Source of the DNA: an uncultured Gammaproteobacteria bacterium | GTDB lineage: Bacteria; Pseudomonadota; Gammaproteobacteria; PS1; Pseudothioglobaceae | NCBI GenBank assembly: GCA_913057955.1 | Contig: CAJXOB010000005.1 | Span: 1-61,641, forward strand | Reading direction: 5' to 3' | Length of the DNA stretch: 61,641 bases | Shown here: positions 50,782 through 59,031 of the stretch, one piece after another | How the letters are laid out: each line of letters starts with the position of its first letter | How positions within the stretch are numbered: the first letter of the stretch is position 1 | Made by a program: the position numbers and the translations under genes | Notes under the pieces: model-generated | Told to the model about the DNA's origin: nothing | The model's input: the letters and a program-made list of their open reading frames with translations, nothing else | Database searches by the model: none

Positions 50782-51816
50782 ATGTCAAAAATCGAAATTA
50801 GAAATATTTATAAAATATTTGGCCCTCAACCTAACCAGGTTTTATCAATGGTCCAAAATGGAGCAGATAAAGAACAAGTTCTAGAAGAGACTGGACATAC
50901 TGTTGGCTTAGATAACGTTTCATTATCTATCGAAGAAGGTGAAATTTTTGTTTGCATGGGCCTATCTGGCTCAGGTAAGTCAACTTTGATTAGGCACATT
51001 AATAGATTAATTGATCCTACTGCAGGACAAGTTCTTGTAAATGATGTCGACGTATTAAGTCTAGATGACAAAGAAATTTTAGAGTTCAGAAAAAAAACCA
51101 TGAGTATGGTTTTTCAGCGATTTGGACTCTTCCCTCACAAGACAATTATTGAAAATGTAGCTTATGGACTTGAAATTCAGGAGGTACCTGAAGATAAGAG
51201 AAAGGAAATTGCTCAAGGTCAAATTGATGCTGTAGGGCTCCAAGGATTTGAGAACCAATACCCAGCTCAACTATCTGGTGGAATGCAACAAAGAGTTGGA
51301 CTTGCAAGGGCTCTTGCAACTGACCCACAAATCCTTCTAATGGACGAAGCCTTTAGTGCTTTAGATCCTTTGATTAGAAGTGAAATGCAATCCCAGCTTG
51401 TTGATCTTCAATCTAAACTTAAAAAAACGATTGTCTTTATTACTCATGACCTCGATGAATCGCTCAAACTTGGTGATCATATAGGAATCCTAAATGGTGG
51501 ACGATTAGTTCAAGTTGGACGCCCAGAAGATATTATCCTCAATCCAGCAGATGATTACGTTAAAGCTTTTGTTAAAGACGTTAATCGCTCAAAAGTTTTA
51601 AGAGCAAAGACAGTAATGACAAAAATTGATAAGTTTGATACCTCTGGTATTAATCCTTCATCAACATACAAGTATGATGAGGATACTTTTATTGAAGATT
51701 TAATTCCAAGAGTACTGAAAAATAGATCTACAATCGAAGTCATCAATAAAGCTGGAACAACTACGGGATACATTTCATCTGAAGAGCTCTCTGAAGCACT
51801 CACACAAACAAATTAA
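50782..51816 (+). CDS. proV: Betaine-type ABC transporter ATP-binding protein
   Basis: ATPase of the transporter, 344 residues. Walker A is GLSGSGKST, the signature is LSGGMQQRVGLARAL, Walker B is ILLMDEAFSALDP, and the switch histidine is in FITHDLDE. The N-terminal lead-in KIFGPQP is typical of ProV. E. coli ProV has 400 residues with tandem CBS domains that sense ionic strength. Here only about 80 residues follow the ATPase, at most one degenerate CBS unit. The stop overlaps the SDR start. Confidence 0.93.
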   Translation: MSKIEIRNIYKIFGPQPNQVLSMVQNGADKEQVLEETGHTVGLDNVSLSIEEGEIFVCMGLSGSGKSTLIRHINRLIDPTAGQVLVNDVDVLSLDDKEILEFRKKTMSMVFQRFGLFPHKTIIENVAYGLEIQEVPEDKRKEIAQGQIDAVGLQGFENQYPAQLSGGMQQRVGLARALATDPQILLMDEAFSALDPLIRSEMQSQLVDLQSKLKKTIVFITHDLDESLKLGDHIGILNGGRLVQVGRPEDIILNPADDYVKAFVKDVNRSKVLRAKTVMTKIDKFDTSGINPSSTYKYDEDTFIEDLIPRVLKNRSTIEVINKAGTTTGYISSEELSEALTQTN

Positions 51817-52607
51817 TGTCTGAGGGTAATTCTGCTAATAAAAAAAATATAATTATTTCAGCATCAGCTGATGGGCTTGGTTGGTGTATGGCTACTTTTT
51901 TGATAGAACAAGGACACACAGTCTATCTATCCGACATTAACCAACAAAAAATTGACGAGGTTCAAAGACACCCACTTTTTAATAAAAAAATCTTCATTGA
52001 AAATGTTGATGCGGGTAACCCAGATTCTGTTCGGGCATATTTTGAAACTCTTTCTAAAAAAGTTTCGAGTATTGACGCCCTCATCAACAACGTTGGAATT
52101 GCTGGCCCCACTGGGCCAATGGAAGATTTAACGATTGAAGATTGGAAGCAAACAATCGATATAAATTTAAATAGCCATTTTTACTTCACTAAATTTGCAA
52201 TACCTCTTTTAAAGAAAAATAAGGGTGGCTCAATTATCAACCTATCTTCGACTGCCGGACTCTTTGGATTTCCGTTGAGAACTCCTTATGCTGCAAGCAA
52301 ATGGGCAATTATCGGCGTTACAAAGTCACTTGCCATGGAACTAGGCGAATTCAATATTAGAGTAAATGCAATCTGCCCAGGCTCAGTATCAGGAGATCGA
52401 ATTAATCGTGTTATTGAGGCTAAAGCCAAATCAATTGACGCTTCTGCAAAAGAAGTAAAAGATGATTTTGAGGCTATGGTTTCACTTAAAACTTTTATAG
52501 ATAAAGAAGATATTGCAAATATGGCAAGCTTCCTTATATCAAATAAGGCAAGTAAAATTTCTGGTCAAATAATGACAGTAGATGGCAACACTGAGAGAAT
52601 GGACTAA
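51816..52607 (+). CDS. Short-chain dehydrogenase/reductase coupled to proV
   Basis: NAD(P)-dependent oxidoreductase of 263 residues. The nucleotide motif is SASADGLG (15-22) in place of the usual TGxxxGxG, NNVG replaces NNAG, and the catalytic Ser145, Tyr158 and Lys162 are in place. Asp40 at the end of the second strand favours NAD. Its ATG shares a base with the proV stop, so it is made with the transporter. It probably oxidises a hydroxyl group of the imported compound; carnitine-like alcohols are one guess. The true substrate is unknown. Confidence 0.88.
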   Translation: MSEGNSANKKNIIISASADGLGWCMATFLIEQGHTVYLSDINQQKIDEVQRHPLFNKKIFIENVDAGNPDSVRAYFETLSKKVSSIDALINNVGIAGPTGPMEDLTIEDWKQTIDINLNSHFYFTKFAIPLLKKNKGGSIINLSSTAGLFGFPLRTPYAASKWAIIGVTKSLAMELGEFNIRVNAICPGSVSGDRINRVIEAKAKSIDASAKEVKDDFEAMVSLKTFIDKEDIANMASFLISNKASKISGQIMTVDGNTERMD

Positions 52608-52625
52608 ACTTTAGCTTTCTTTAAC

Positions 52626-53264
52626 TTAGTGGAGGCCTGCTATATATTGAGACAGAGCTTCAATTTCAACTGTAGTTAATCCTTTAGCAACATTTACCAT
52701 CATCTCATTTGCTCTAGAGACATCAGTAGAGCCTGTTTGCTCATTTATAGAATATTGACGGAATGCTTTTAACTGCGATGCAGTGTAGTCAGCATGCTGT
52801 GCACTAATTGCTGGGAAGCCTGCAGTTGGAATGCCTAATCCTTTAGCGCCATGACATGCAATACATGCTGTAGTCTGAGTGTCCATTTTTCCACCAACAT
52901 AAATCTTGCGTCCGAGCTCAAGAGTTTCAGCATCTGCCTTTGCGCTATTTTCACTTATAGTTTGGATTGAATAGTAAGCCGCAATATCCATCATGTCTTG
53001 CTCAGAGAGCATTCCAGCGACACCTGCCATCATTGCATTATTTCTTTCGCCTGACTTAAAGTTCTGCAGCTGTTTTATAAGATACGCCTCACCTTGACCG
53101 GCTAACTTGGGGAAAGAAGGAATAGTACTGTTACCTGCAAGACCATGACAACCCATGCATGTTGCAGTCTTTGCTTGACCTGCTTCAGCATCGCCAGCAG
53201 CAATAATAGGGCTGCTAAAAGAAGCTATTAATAAATAAGCTAAAACAATAATGGTCTTTTTCAT
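52626..53264 (-). CDS. Diheme cytochrome c4
   Basis: Periplasmic electron carrier with two class I heme domains, usually feeding terminal oxidases. From the ATG at 53264 it has 212 residues. A signal peptide ends near residue 23, and the hemes bind at CMGCH (36-40) and CIACH (134-138). Met ligands are likely in the two similar NAMMAG and NEMMVN segments. GGAG lies 7 nt upstream of this ATG, which decides against the TTG two codons earlier. It is convergent with the SDR. Confidence 0.92.
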   Translation of the reverse strand: MKKTIIVLAYLLIASFSSPIIAAGDAEAGQAKTATCMGCHGLAGNSTIPSFPKLAGQGEAYLIKQLQNFKSGERNNAMMAGVAGMLSEQDMMDIAAYYSIQTISENSAKADAETLELGRKIYVGGKMDTQTTACIACHGAKGLGIPTAGFPAISAQHADYTASQLKAFRQYSINEQTGSTDVSRANEMMVNVAKGLTTVEIEALSQYIAGLH

Positions 53265-53290
53265 TCTCAATCTCCAAAAAATTCAAAGAA

Positions 53291-53320
53291 ATTATACGTG
53301 AAAAATAATGGTTTCGTAAA
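53291..53320 (-). promoter_or_regulatory. Promoter of the cytochrome c4 gene
   Basis: On the minus strand TATAAT (53291-53296) is preceded by TTTACG (53315-53320) at 18 nt. It lies within the 85-nt gap behind the small cytochrome gene, so c4 can be expressed separately. Confidence 0.45.
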
Positions 53321-53349
53321 CTTCAATTAGGACAGTTTTTATACTAATA

Positions 53350-53661
53350 TTATTGCTTAGGATTCTGCATAGAAAGATATTCAGCAATAGAGCGTTCAAA
53401 TCCTTCAGCCATTGGGGCCATTGCATTCATGTATGAATTTTGTCGCTCACCTGACTGGAAATATTCTAATTGCTGAACGATCCATTCAACATCTTTTCCA
53501 GCTAATGAAGGTATATTTGCATCTGTCGAATACCCACCCTGACCATGACAACTGGCACAGCCCAACGCACTAAACATTGCTTCACCTTCACTATTAGCTT
53601 TTGAGCTTAATGCAAAAAAAACTAAAGAAATTGTAATCAACATCAAAAAAAACTTCTTCAT
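53350..53661 (-). CDS. Small monoheme cytochrome c
   Basis: Class I cytochrome c of 103 residues with a signal peptide (about residues 1-22, ending SKANS). The heme motif CASCH is at 35-39, and a methionine ligand is likely in SYMNAMAPM. The pattern GKDVEWIVQQLEYFQSGER resembles one half of a c4 protein. It sits just upstream of c4 on the same strand, so it may be a single-domain paralogue. The ATG at 53661 is used rather than the TTG before it. Confidence 0.88.
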   Translation of the reverse strand: MKKFFLMLITISLVFFALSSKANSEGEAMFSALGCASCHGQGGYSTDANIPSLAGKDVEWIVQQLEYFQSGERQNSYMNAMAPMAEGFERSIAEYLSMQNPKQ

Positions 53662-53688
53662 CAAACCTTTATCCTAATATAAATTAGT

Positions 53689-53718
53689 AAGTAAATTATA
53701 CCCAGTTCTAATTTACTT
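53689..53718 (-). promoter_or_regulatory. Perfect 10-bp dyad over the -10 box of the small cytochrome gene
   Basis: AAGTAAATTA and TAATTTACTT, separated by 10 nt, form a perfect inverted repeat. The minus-strand TATAAT at 53695-53700 lies partly in one arm. This is the arrangement of a repressor operator, although the dyad could instead be a weak hairpin after the caiD-like gene; no T run follows it. The regulator is unknown. Confidence 0.45.
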
Positions 53719-53742
53719 AAAACTCATAGTATTTTTTAACAA

Positions 53743-54528
53743 TTATTTTCCTTTCCAGGTTGGAGCTCTTTTTTCAGAAAAAGCCATAGTGCCTTCTTTC
53801 GCATCATCAGAATTCAACATCTTCTGATAAGCCTTTATTTCTCCAGATCGCATAACTTTATATGCACTTTCCAAATCCATTTGATCTGTGTTTCTTACAA
53901 CAGATTTTATTGCTGCTAATGAAAGTGGCGCAGACTTCGCGATTTGATGTGCCCACTCTATTGCTGAATCTTGTAATTCAATGAGTGCGCAGCTGCGATT
54001 AACCAAGCCAAAGTGTTTTGCCTCATCTACAGCCATTCGGCGTCCTGTCATGAGCATGTCCATTGCTACTGCAGATGGCAAACGTCGCGGCAACCTTAAG
54101 ACGCCTCCACTATCAGGAATAATGCCCAGTGTAGCCTCTGGAACAAAAAATTCTGCGGTTTCTGCTGCAATTATAAGATCAGCCGCTAATGCTAGCTCAA
54201 AGCCTCCACCAACTGCCAACCCATTGACTGCAGCAATGACTGGCTTGTCAAGGTCCCATAACTCGGTGAGCCCTGCAAAACCACCAGGCCCAAAGTCTGC
54301 ATCAATTGCCTCACCCTCAGATGCTGCTTTCAAATCCCAGCCACCGCAAAAAAAACGATCGCCTGCACCTGTAATGACAGCTACTCGTAAATTATTATTA
54401 TCTCTAAAACTAATAAATGCATCGCCAAGCGCGTGACTGGTTATTGCATCAATTGCATTCGCTTTTGGTCGGTCTAAAGTGATCAACATTACATCACCAT
54501 AGATTTTACAATTAACACTATTGTTCAT
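53743..54528 (-). CDS. caiD: Crotonobetainyl-CoA hydratase-like enzyme (CaiD)
   Basis: Crotonase-fold enzyme that in E. coli hydrates crotonobetainyl-CoA to L-carnitinyl-CoA. Its length is 261 residues, identical to E. coli CaiD. Shared stretches recalled by eye include [24 protein letters not shown] and KPVIAAVNG, and the tail is WKGK against WKGR. The oxyanion-hole and catalytic-glutamate region is [12 protein letters not shown] with [16 protein letters not shown]. It is the last gene of the four-gene CoA operon. The match is strong for a crotonase, where paralogues usually differ more. Confidence 0.88.
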   Translation of the reverse strand: MNNSVNCKIYGDVMLITLDRPKANAIDAITSHALGDAFISFRDNNNLRVAVITGAGDRFFCGGWDLKAASEGEAIDADFGPGGFAGLTELWDLDKPVIAAVNGLAVGGGFELALAADLIIAAETAEFFVPEATLGIIPDSGGVLRLPRRLPSAVAMDMLMTGRRMAVDEAKHFGLVNRSCALIELQDSAIEWAHQIAKSAPLSLAAIKSVVRNTDQMDLESAYKVMRSGEIKAYQKMLNSDDAKEGTMAFSEKRAPTWKGK

Positions 54529-54551
54529 AAATTCCTCAATTAAAAGGCTGA

Positions 54552-56609
54552 TTAACCTAAGTTTAACTTAATTAGAGCATCGACTGCAATAACTCCACTC
54601 CCACCTTTCAATACTAATAATGGATTAATGTCCAATTCAGCAATATCATTTTCACTAATTAGTTTGATGACAGACATTACGGCATCAATGATCGCTTCAA
54701 AATCTCCCACTGGACTATTTCTATAACCATTAATTACTGGGTAAATCTTTAATTTTGTCAAAGCCATTGAAGCATCTTCTCTACTAACTGGCAGCAGCAA
54801 TGGACAGCTATCTTTGAAAAGCTCTACCAAGATACCGCCACTTCCAATAACAATGTATTGACCAAAAATTGGATCGTGATCCATTCCAATGATTAATTCA
54901 GCTACTGGATCGTGAACCATTTTTTCAATAAGCAGAGATGGCCCAATCTTGAATAAATCTTGGCAAGCTTTTTCTAGCTCTATAGGGTCATTTATATTTA
55001 GAAGAACAGCACCTAAATCTGTTTTATGGACCAACTCGACATTTGAAACTTTTAATGTCACTGGGTAATGTATTTTGTCAGCAACAATTAACGCCTCAGA
55101 AGAGCTGCTAATAATTTCACCATCAGGCACAGGGACTCCATATTTTTTCAACAATTTCTTACCCTCAAACTCTGTTAAAGTTGAGCTTTTATTAGGGTCT
55201 GATGGTGAGCGTAATATGTCTATTGATTGCATTCCACTCTTCTGAAAGGCGAGCCCAATTCTATAGGAGTGATTAAGCGCTTTTAAGCAAATATCCAGTC
55301 CTATCATTGGCGCAATGCCATATTTTTTGCATTCTTTAATGATCCTTTTAGGCATACAATCTGCAATTGAAGCCAATACTATAGCCTTCTCACTTGTTCC
55401 AGAGATCGCGTCAGAGAGGGCCAATAAGGTTAAGTCCCAATCTTTTTGCTCTGACTTTTGATTACTTGGCCAGTCCAATAGCAACATTGTCGCAGCAAAA
55501 TTACCACTAATCATCTGCTTAAAGCACTCTGAGGTTCTTTTTCGGTCACCCCAAATAAACGTATGGTAGTCAAGCGGATTATCAACCTCAACATAATCAT
55601 TAAGCGTTTGCTTGACTCTATTTTTGTGAGGGTTATCAAGACTAGGAAAAGTAATATCTAAGCCGTCAATTAAGTCTGCCATCATTCCCGCCTCCCCTCC
55701 AGAGCAGCTCATAGATGCAACTCCATTATGGTCGATGACCCCTAAAACACTTAGTAGTTTTAAAGTTTCAAGAAACTCTGGAACAGTATTCACTCTAGCA
55801 ATGCCTAGTCGCTCAAAAAATGCACTAAAAAGCTGATCTGAACCTGTCATTGAGCTTGTATGACTTAGCGCAATCTTCGCAGAGGCATCTGTACGTCCCG
55901 ACTTAATTGCAACAATTGGAATCTTCTTTTTGAGAGCTCTTCGTGCAGCAATATCAAACGATTCAATATCAGAAATTCCTTCGATATGAAGACCTATTGC
56001 GCTGACTCTATTGTCATCAAGCATCGCATGAATAATATCTGCAATATTTGTGTTTGTTTGGTTGCCAAGAGTAAACATATAGGCAATTGGCAGGCCTATT
56101 GCTTGCATCGTAATGTTAAGGCCTATATTGCCACTCTGAGTAATAATTGCAACTCCACTTGAAACCGCCTCACAACCATGAACATCTGGCCACAAAGCAA
56201 CCCCGTCAAGACTATTGATAAAGCCATAACAGTTCGGACCAATTACTGGCATCCCATCAGCCGCTGCTACCAGCCTCTGATTACGCTTTATTCCTTTCTC
56301 TCCGACCTCTCCAAAGCCAGAAGCGTACAAAACTGCTCCGCCCCCTCCAATAGACTTCAAGTCAGCAACTATATCTATAGCAGATTCGGCATTAACTGCA
56401 ATAAATGTTGCATCTGGAGCTTCGGGAAGGTCTTTGATGTTTCTATAACACTTAACCCCCTCAAGAGAATTTAAGGTTGGATGGATTGCCCAAATTTTCT
56501 GGCTATAACCTAATTTTTTACTTTCTCTAATGGCAAAATCAGCACCACGATTTCCAACCACAGCGATTGACTGTGGAGATATTAAGCGACTCAAATTAGC
56601 TCTACTCAT
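54552..56609 (-). CDS. NDP-forming acyl-CoA synthetase (acetate-CoA ligase family)
   Basis: Fused alpha-beta synthetase of 685 residues that activates a carboxylic acid with CoA through a phosphohistidine, usually forming ADP. Domains in order: a CoA-binding Rossmann part (about 10-140), succinyl-CoA-synthetase-like domains with the phosphorylated His250 in SHTSSMTG, and a C-terminal ATP-grasp domain (about 465-685) with [10 protein letters not shown]. By context it would activate a betaine-type acid such as gamma-butyrobetaine or carnitine. It lies between the acyl-CoA dehydrogenase and caiD, taking the place of CaiC. Confidence 0.88.
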   Translation of the reverse strand: MSRANLSRLISPQSIAVVGNRGADFAIRESKKLGYSQKIWAIHPTLNSLEGVKCYRNIKDLPEAPDATFIAVNAESAIDIVADLKSIGGGGAVLYASGFGEVGEKGIKRNQRLVAAADGMPVIGPNCYGFINSLDGVALWPDVHGCEAVSSGVAIITQSGNIGLNITMQAIGLPIAYMFTLGNQTNTNIADIIHAMLDDNRVSAIGLHIEGISDIESFDIAARRALKKKIPIVAIKSGRTDASAKIALSHTSSMTGSDQLFSAFFERLGIARVNTVPEFLETLKLLSVLGVIDHNGVASMSCSGGEAGMMADLIDGLDITFPSLDNPHKNRVKQTLNDYVEVDNPLDYHTFIWGDRKRTSECFKQMISGNFAATMLLLDWPSNQKSEQKDWDLTLLALSDAISGTSEKAIVLASIADCMPKRIIKECKKYGIAPMIGLDICLKALNHSYRIGLAFQKSGMQSIDILRSPSDPNKSSTLTEFEGKKLLKKYGVPVPDGEIISSSSEALIVADKIHYPVTLKVSNVELVHKTDLGAVLLNINDPIELEKACQDLFKIGPSLLIEKMVHDPVAELIIGMDHDPIFGQYIVIGSGGILVELFKDSCPLLLPVSREDASMALTKLKIYPVINGYRNSPVGDFEAIIDAVMSVIKLISENDIAELDINPLLVLKGGSGVIAVDALIKLNLG

Positions 56610-56615
56610 AAAGGA

Positions 56616-57773
56616 CTACTCAAATGGCCTGAGTAGAGACCTTGAAATAATATGTCTCTGGATTTCACTCGTTCCATCCCAGATTCGCTCAACTCGATGA
56701 TCTCTCCATATCCTCTCCAAAGGAAGCTCCTCCATCAAGCCCATCCCTCCAAGTATCTGAATGGCTTCATCAGAAATCATCGCAAGTGTCTCTGTAGCTT
56801 TAAGTTTTGCCATTGCGGCATCACTATTAGTCATCTCTCCTTGATTGTCCTTCCATGCAGCTTTTAAAGTTAATAGCTCAGCAGCATGAAGCTCCATTGA
56901 CATATCTGCAAGCTTAAAAGAAACCCCTTGAAACTTACCAATCTTTTGACCAAATTGTTCTCGCGTTGCAGCCCACTCTGTTGCAATCTTTAATGCTCTT
57001 TCAGCCCTACCAAGACACATTGCTGCAACCGATAAACGAGTAGCTCCGAGCCATTCATTTGCCACATCGAATCCATGGTCTACCTCACCCAATACTTGCG
57101 ACTCATGTACGCGGCAATTATCAAAATTAAGAATAAAGTTGTGATAGCCCCTATGAGAAACACTTTTGTATCCAGGCTCTACAGAAAATCCTGGTGTACC
57201 CATATCGACCAAAAAGCTAGTTATTTTTTTTCTCTCGCCCCTAGAGGTCTTCTCAGTTCCAGAAGCTGCAAATAAAATAACATAGTCAGCGACATCGGCA
57301 TGACTAATAAAATGCTTTGAGCCATTAATTACAAAAAATTCTCCATCTCTCTCTGCCTTGCACTGCATGGAGCGAACATCTGATCCAGCGTTAGGCTCTG
57401 TCATTGCAAGACATTCAACCTTTTCACCTCGAATCGTTGGAATTAAATAGTTTTCAATTTGTGCCCCTTGGCAAGCAAGCAAAATATTGCTCGGTCTTGC
57501 TACAATATATTGAAGGCCAAAGTTTGCTTTGCCTAACTCCTTCTCTAAAAGACATAAGGTCAAAGTATCCAGTCCACCCCCGCCATGTATTTCAGGCATA
57601 TTACTAGCATAAAGACCTTGCTCGATTGCCTTTTGCTTGATATTTTCAGCTAGAGATTGTTCAATTTTATTGTTTTTTTCAACATCATCTTCATGAGGGT
57701 AAAGCTCTTGCTCCACAAAACTCTTAACGGAATCGATAATCATTTCTTGTTCACTTGAAAGGCCAAAATCCAT
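56616..57773 (-). CDS. Acyl-CoA dehydrogenase
   Basis: FAD enzyme of 385 residues that makes an alpha-beta double bond in an acyl-CoA. Family motifs are LAMTEPNAGSDV, GSKHFISHADVADY, ATREQFGQKIGKFQ and QILGGMGLMEELPLERIWRD. The position of the usual catalytic glutamate near the C-terminus (EGTSxIQR) is Asp366 here (WDGTSEIQR). By context it could oxidise gamma-butyrobetainyl-CoA to crotonobetainyl-CoA. It is not close to E. coli CaiA in its active-site region. It precedes the synthetase by 6 nt. Confidence 0.9.
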   Translation of the reverse strand: MDFGLSSEQEMIIDSVKSFVEQELYPHEDDVEKNNKIEQSLAENIKQKAIEQGLYASNMPEIHGGGGLDTLTLCLLEKELGKANFGLQYIVARPSNILLACQGAQIENYLIPTIRGEKVECLAMTEPNAGSDVRSMQCKAERDGEFFVINGSKHFISHADVADYVILFAASGTEKTSRGERKKITSFLVDMGTPGFSVEPGYKSVSHRGYHNFILNFDNCRVHESQVLGEVDHGFDVANEWLGATRLSVAAMCLGRAERALKIATEWAATREQFGQKIGKFQGVSFKLADMSMELHAAELLTLKAAWKDNQGEMTNSDAAMAKLKATETLAMISDEAIQILGGMGLMEELPLERIWRDHRVERIWDGTSEIQRHIISRSLLRPFE

Positions 57774-57803
57774 CTCTACTCCTAAAAATTTAATTAAAAT
57801 GCT

Positions 57804-58331
57804 TTATTTTTTAATCGCCATAACGCGCCCTTTTTGACTTGGTGTAGGCAATTTTTGATGAGAAGCCCAAATCTTTCCAAGTATGTCTTTAACAGCTGGT
57901 TCAATTTCACATGCCTTTGCTTTTTTCATATCAACATGAATTAGCATTTGCTCCGTTGTAGCTAACAAGTCACCACTTTCAGCATGAAACATTTGATGAA
58001 AAATATGGAGTTTTTTTGCATTTAAGCCAAGTATTTGGGTGGTAAATTTCAAAGGCTCTCCCTTTGAAGCCTCCAAATAAAAGTTTATATGCGTTTCGAC
58101 AGTATAGAAAGACTTACCAGCCAATCGATAGTCATTGTCAATGCCAATGTATTGAAATAAAGCGTCTGAGGCATCGCCAAAAGCATACAAATAAAATGAC
58201 TCACTCATATGGCCGTTATAGTCAATCCAGTCTGGCCTGACTTGCGCTTGATATAACTCCAAAGGCTGGCTTAGTTTGTCCTCTAAAGAAAAGTATTGGT
58301 ACTCTCTTTTAAGATATATTTCATTATCCAT
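57804..58331 (-). CDS. Hotdog thioesterase, carnitine-pathway (CdhB) type
   Basis: 4HBT-type hotdog protein of 175 residues. VRPDWIDYNGHM at 31-42 carries the catalytic aspartate-containing loop, followed by FGDASDAL and the strand FYTVETHINF. This pattern closely resembles the thioesterase domain fused to some L-carnitine dehydrogenases and the stand-alone betainyl-CoA thioesterase CdhB. It is the first gene of the operon with acyl-CoA dehydrogenase, synthetase and caiD. Likely action: release of carnitine or glycine betaine from its CoA ester. The exact thioester is not known. Confidence 0.83.
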   Translation of the reverse strand: MDNEIYLKREYQYFSLEDKLSQPLELYQAQVRPDWIDYNGHMSESFYLYAFGDASDALFQYIGIDNDYRLAGKSFYTVETHINFYLEASKGEPLKFTTQILGLNAKKLHIFHQMFHAESGDLLATTEQMLIHVDMKKAKACEIEPAVKDILGKIWASHQKLPTPSQKGRVMAIKK

Positions 58332-58348
58332 ATGATGTCAGAATGCCT

Positions 58349-58377
58349 AATAGAATTAGAATGTTATGAGATGTCAA
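58349..58377 (-). promoter_or_regulatory. Promoter of the thioesterase-caiD operon
   Basis: On the minus strand a perfect TTGACA (58372-58377) is followed after 17 nt by TCTATT (58349-58354), a weaker -10. It lies between the divergent engB and thioesterase genes. For engB a plus-strand TATAAT lies at 58391-58396, about 30 nt before its ATG, with no clear -35. Confidence 0.45.
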
Positions 58378-58425
58378 TTAATAAAGATTATATAATGACA
58401 ACGTCTGCACCGAACTACTTGAATT

Positions 58426-59031
58426 ATGCATAATTTCTACCGCAACGCAAAATTTCTTTTATCCTGCCCATCCATTAAAGGCTGTCCAGAAGACGCTGGA
58501 TACGAGGTTATTTTTGCAGGCCGCTCAAATGCAGGCAAATCTAGTGCAATTAATACGCTCACAGAACAAAAAAAGTTAGCAAAAGTTAGTAGGACTCCAG
58601 GAAGAACCCAGCACTTAGTATTCTTTGAGCTTGATAAAGATCGAAGACTTGTGGATTTACCTGGCTACGGGTATGCCAAGGTGCCAGATTCTGTAAAACA
58701 AAACTGGCATAAAAATATGAGTGAGTATTTTGATAGCAGAAAGTGTATGAAGGCTGCAATACTAGTAATGGATTGTCGCCACCCATTAAAGCCCTTTGAT
58801 CAAATGATGCTTGAGTGGTCTATTACCAATAATGTGCCTACAAATATTCTACTAACAAAATCCGACAAGCTAAAAAAGGGAGCTGCAAGCTCAGCCAAAC
58901 TTGCCGTCTTGAAGGCGACCAAAGATTATCCATCGATAAGTGTTCAACTTTTTTCATCTCTAAAAAAAGAGGGAGTGCCTGAGCTTTGTGGTTATCTAGA
59001 TAAAATATTTGAAATAAATAATGAGAGTTAG
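58426..59031 (+). CDS. engB: Ribosome-assembly GTPase EngB (YihA/YsxC)
   Basis: Essential GTPase for assembly of the large ribosomal subunit. The 201-residue protein has G1 [15 protein letters not shown]2 SRTPGRTQ, G3 [11 protein letters not shown] and G4 LTKSDKL. These are the EngB versions of the motifs. It is divergent from the thioesterase operon and overlaps the AddB-like gene by 11 nt. Confidence 0.96.
   Translation: MHNFYRNAKFLLSCPSIKGCPEDAGYEVIFAGRSNAGKSSAINTLTEQKKLAKVSRTPGRTQHLVFFELDKDRRLVDLPGYGYAKVPDSVKQNWHKNMSEYFDSRKCMKAAILVMDCRHPLKPFDQMMLEWSITNNVPTNILLTKSDKLKKGAASSAKLAVLKATKDYPSISVQLFSSLKKEGVPELCGYLDKIFEINNES

Noticed and set aside
53981-54436. 151-codon plus-strand frame opposite caiD
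   Set aside because: Composition and position are those of an antisense shadow of a strongly conserved gene.
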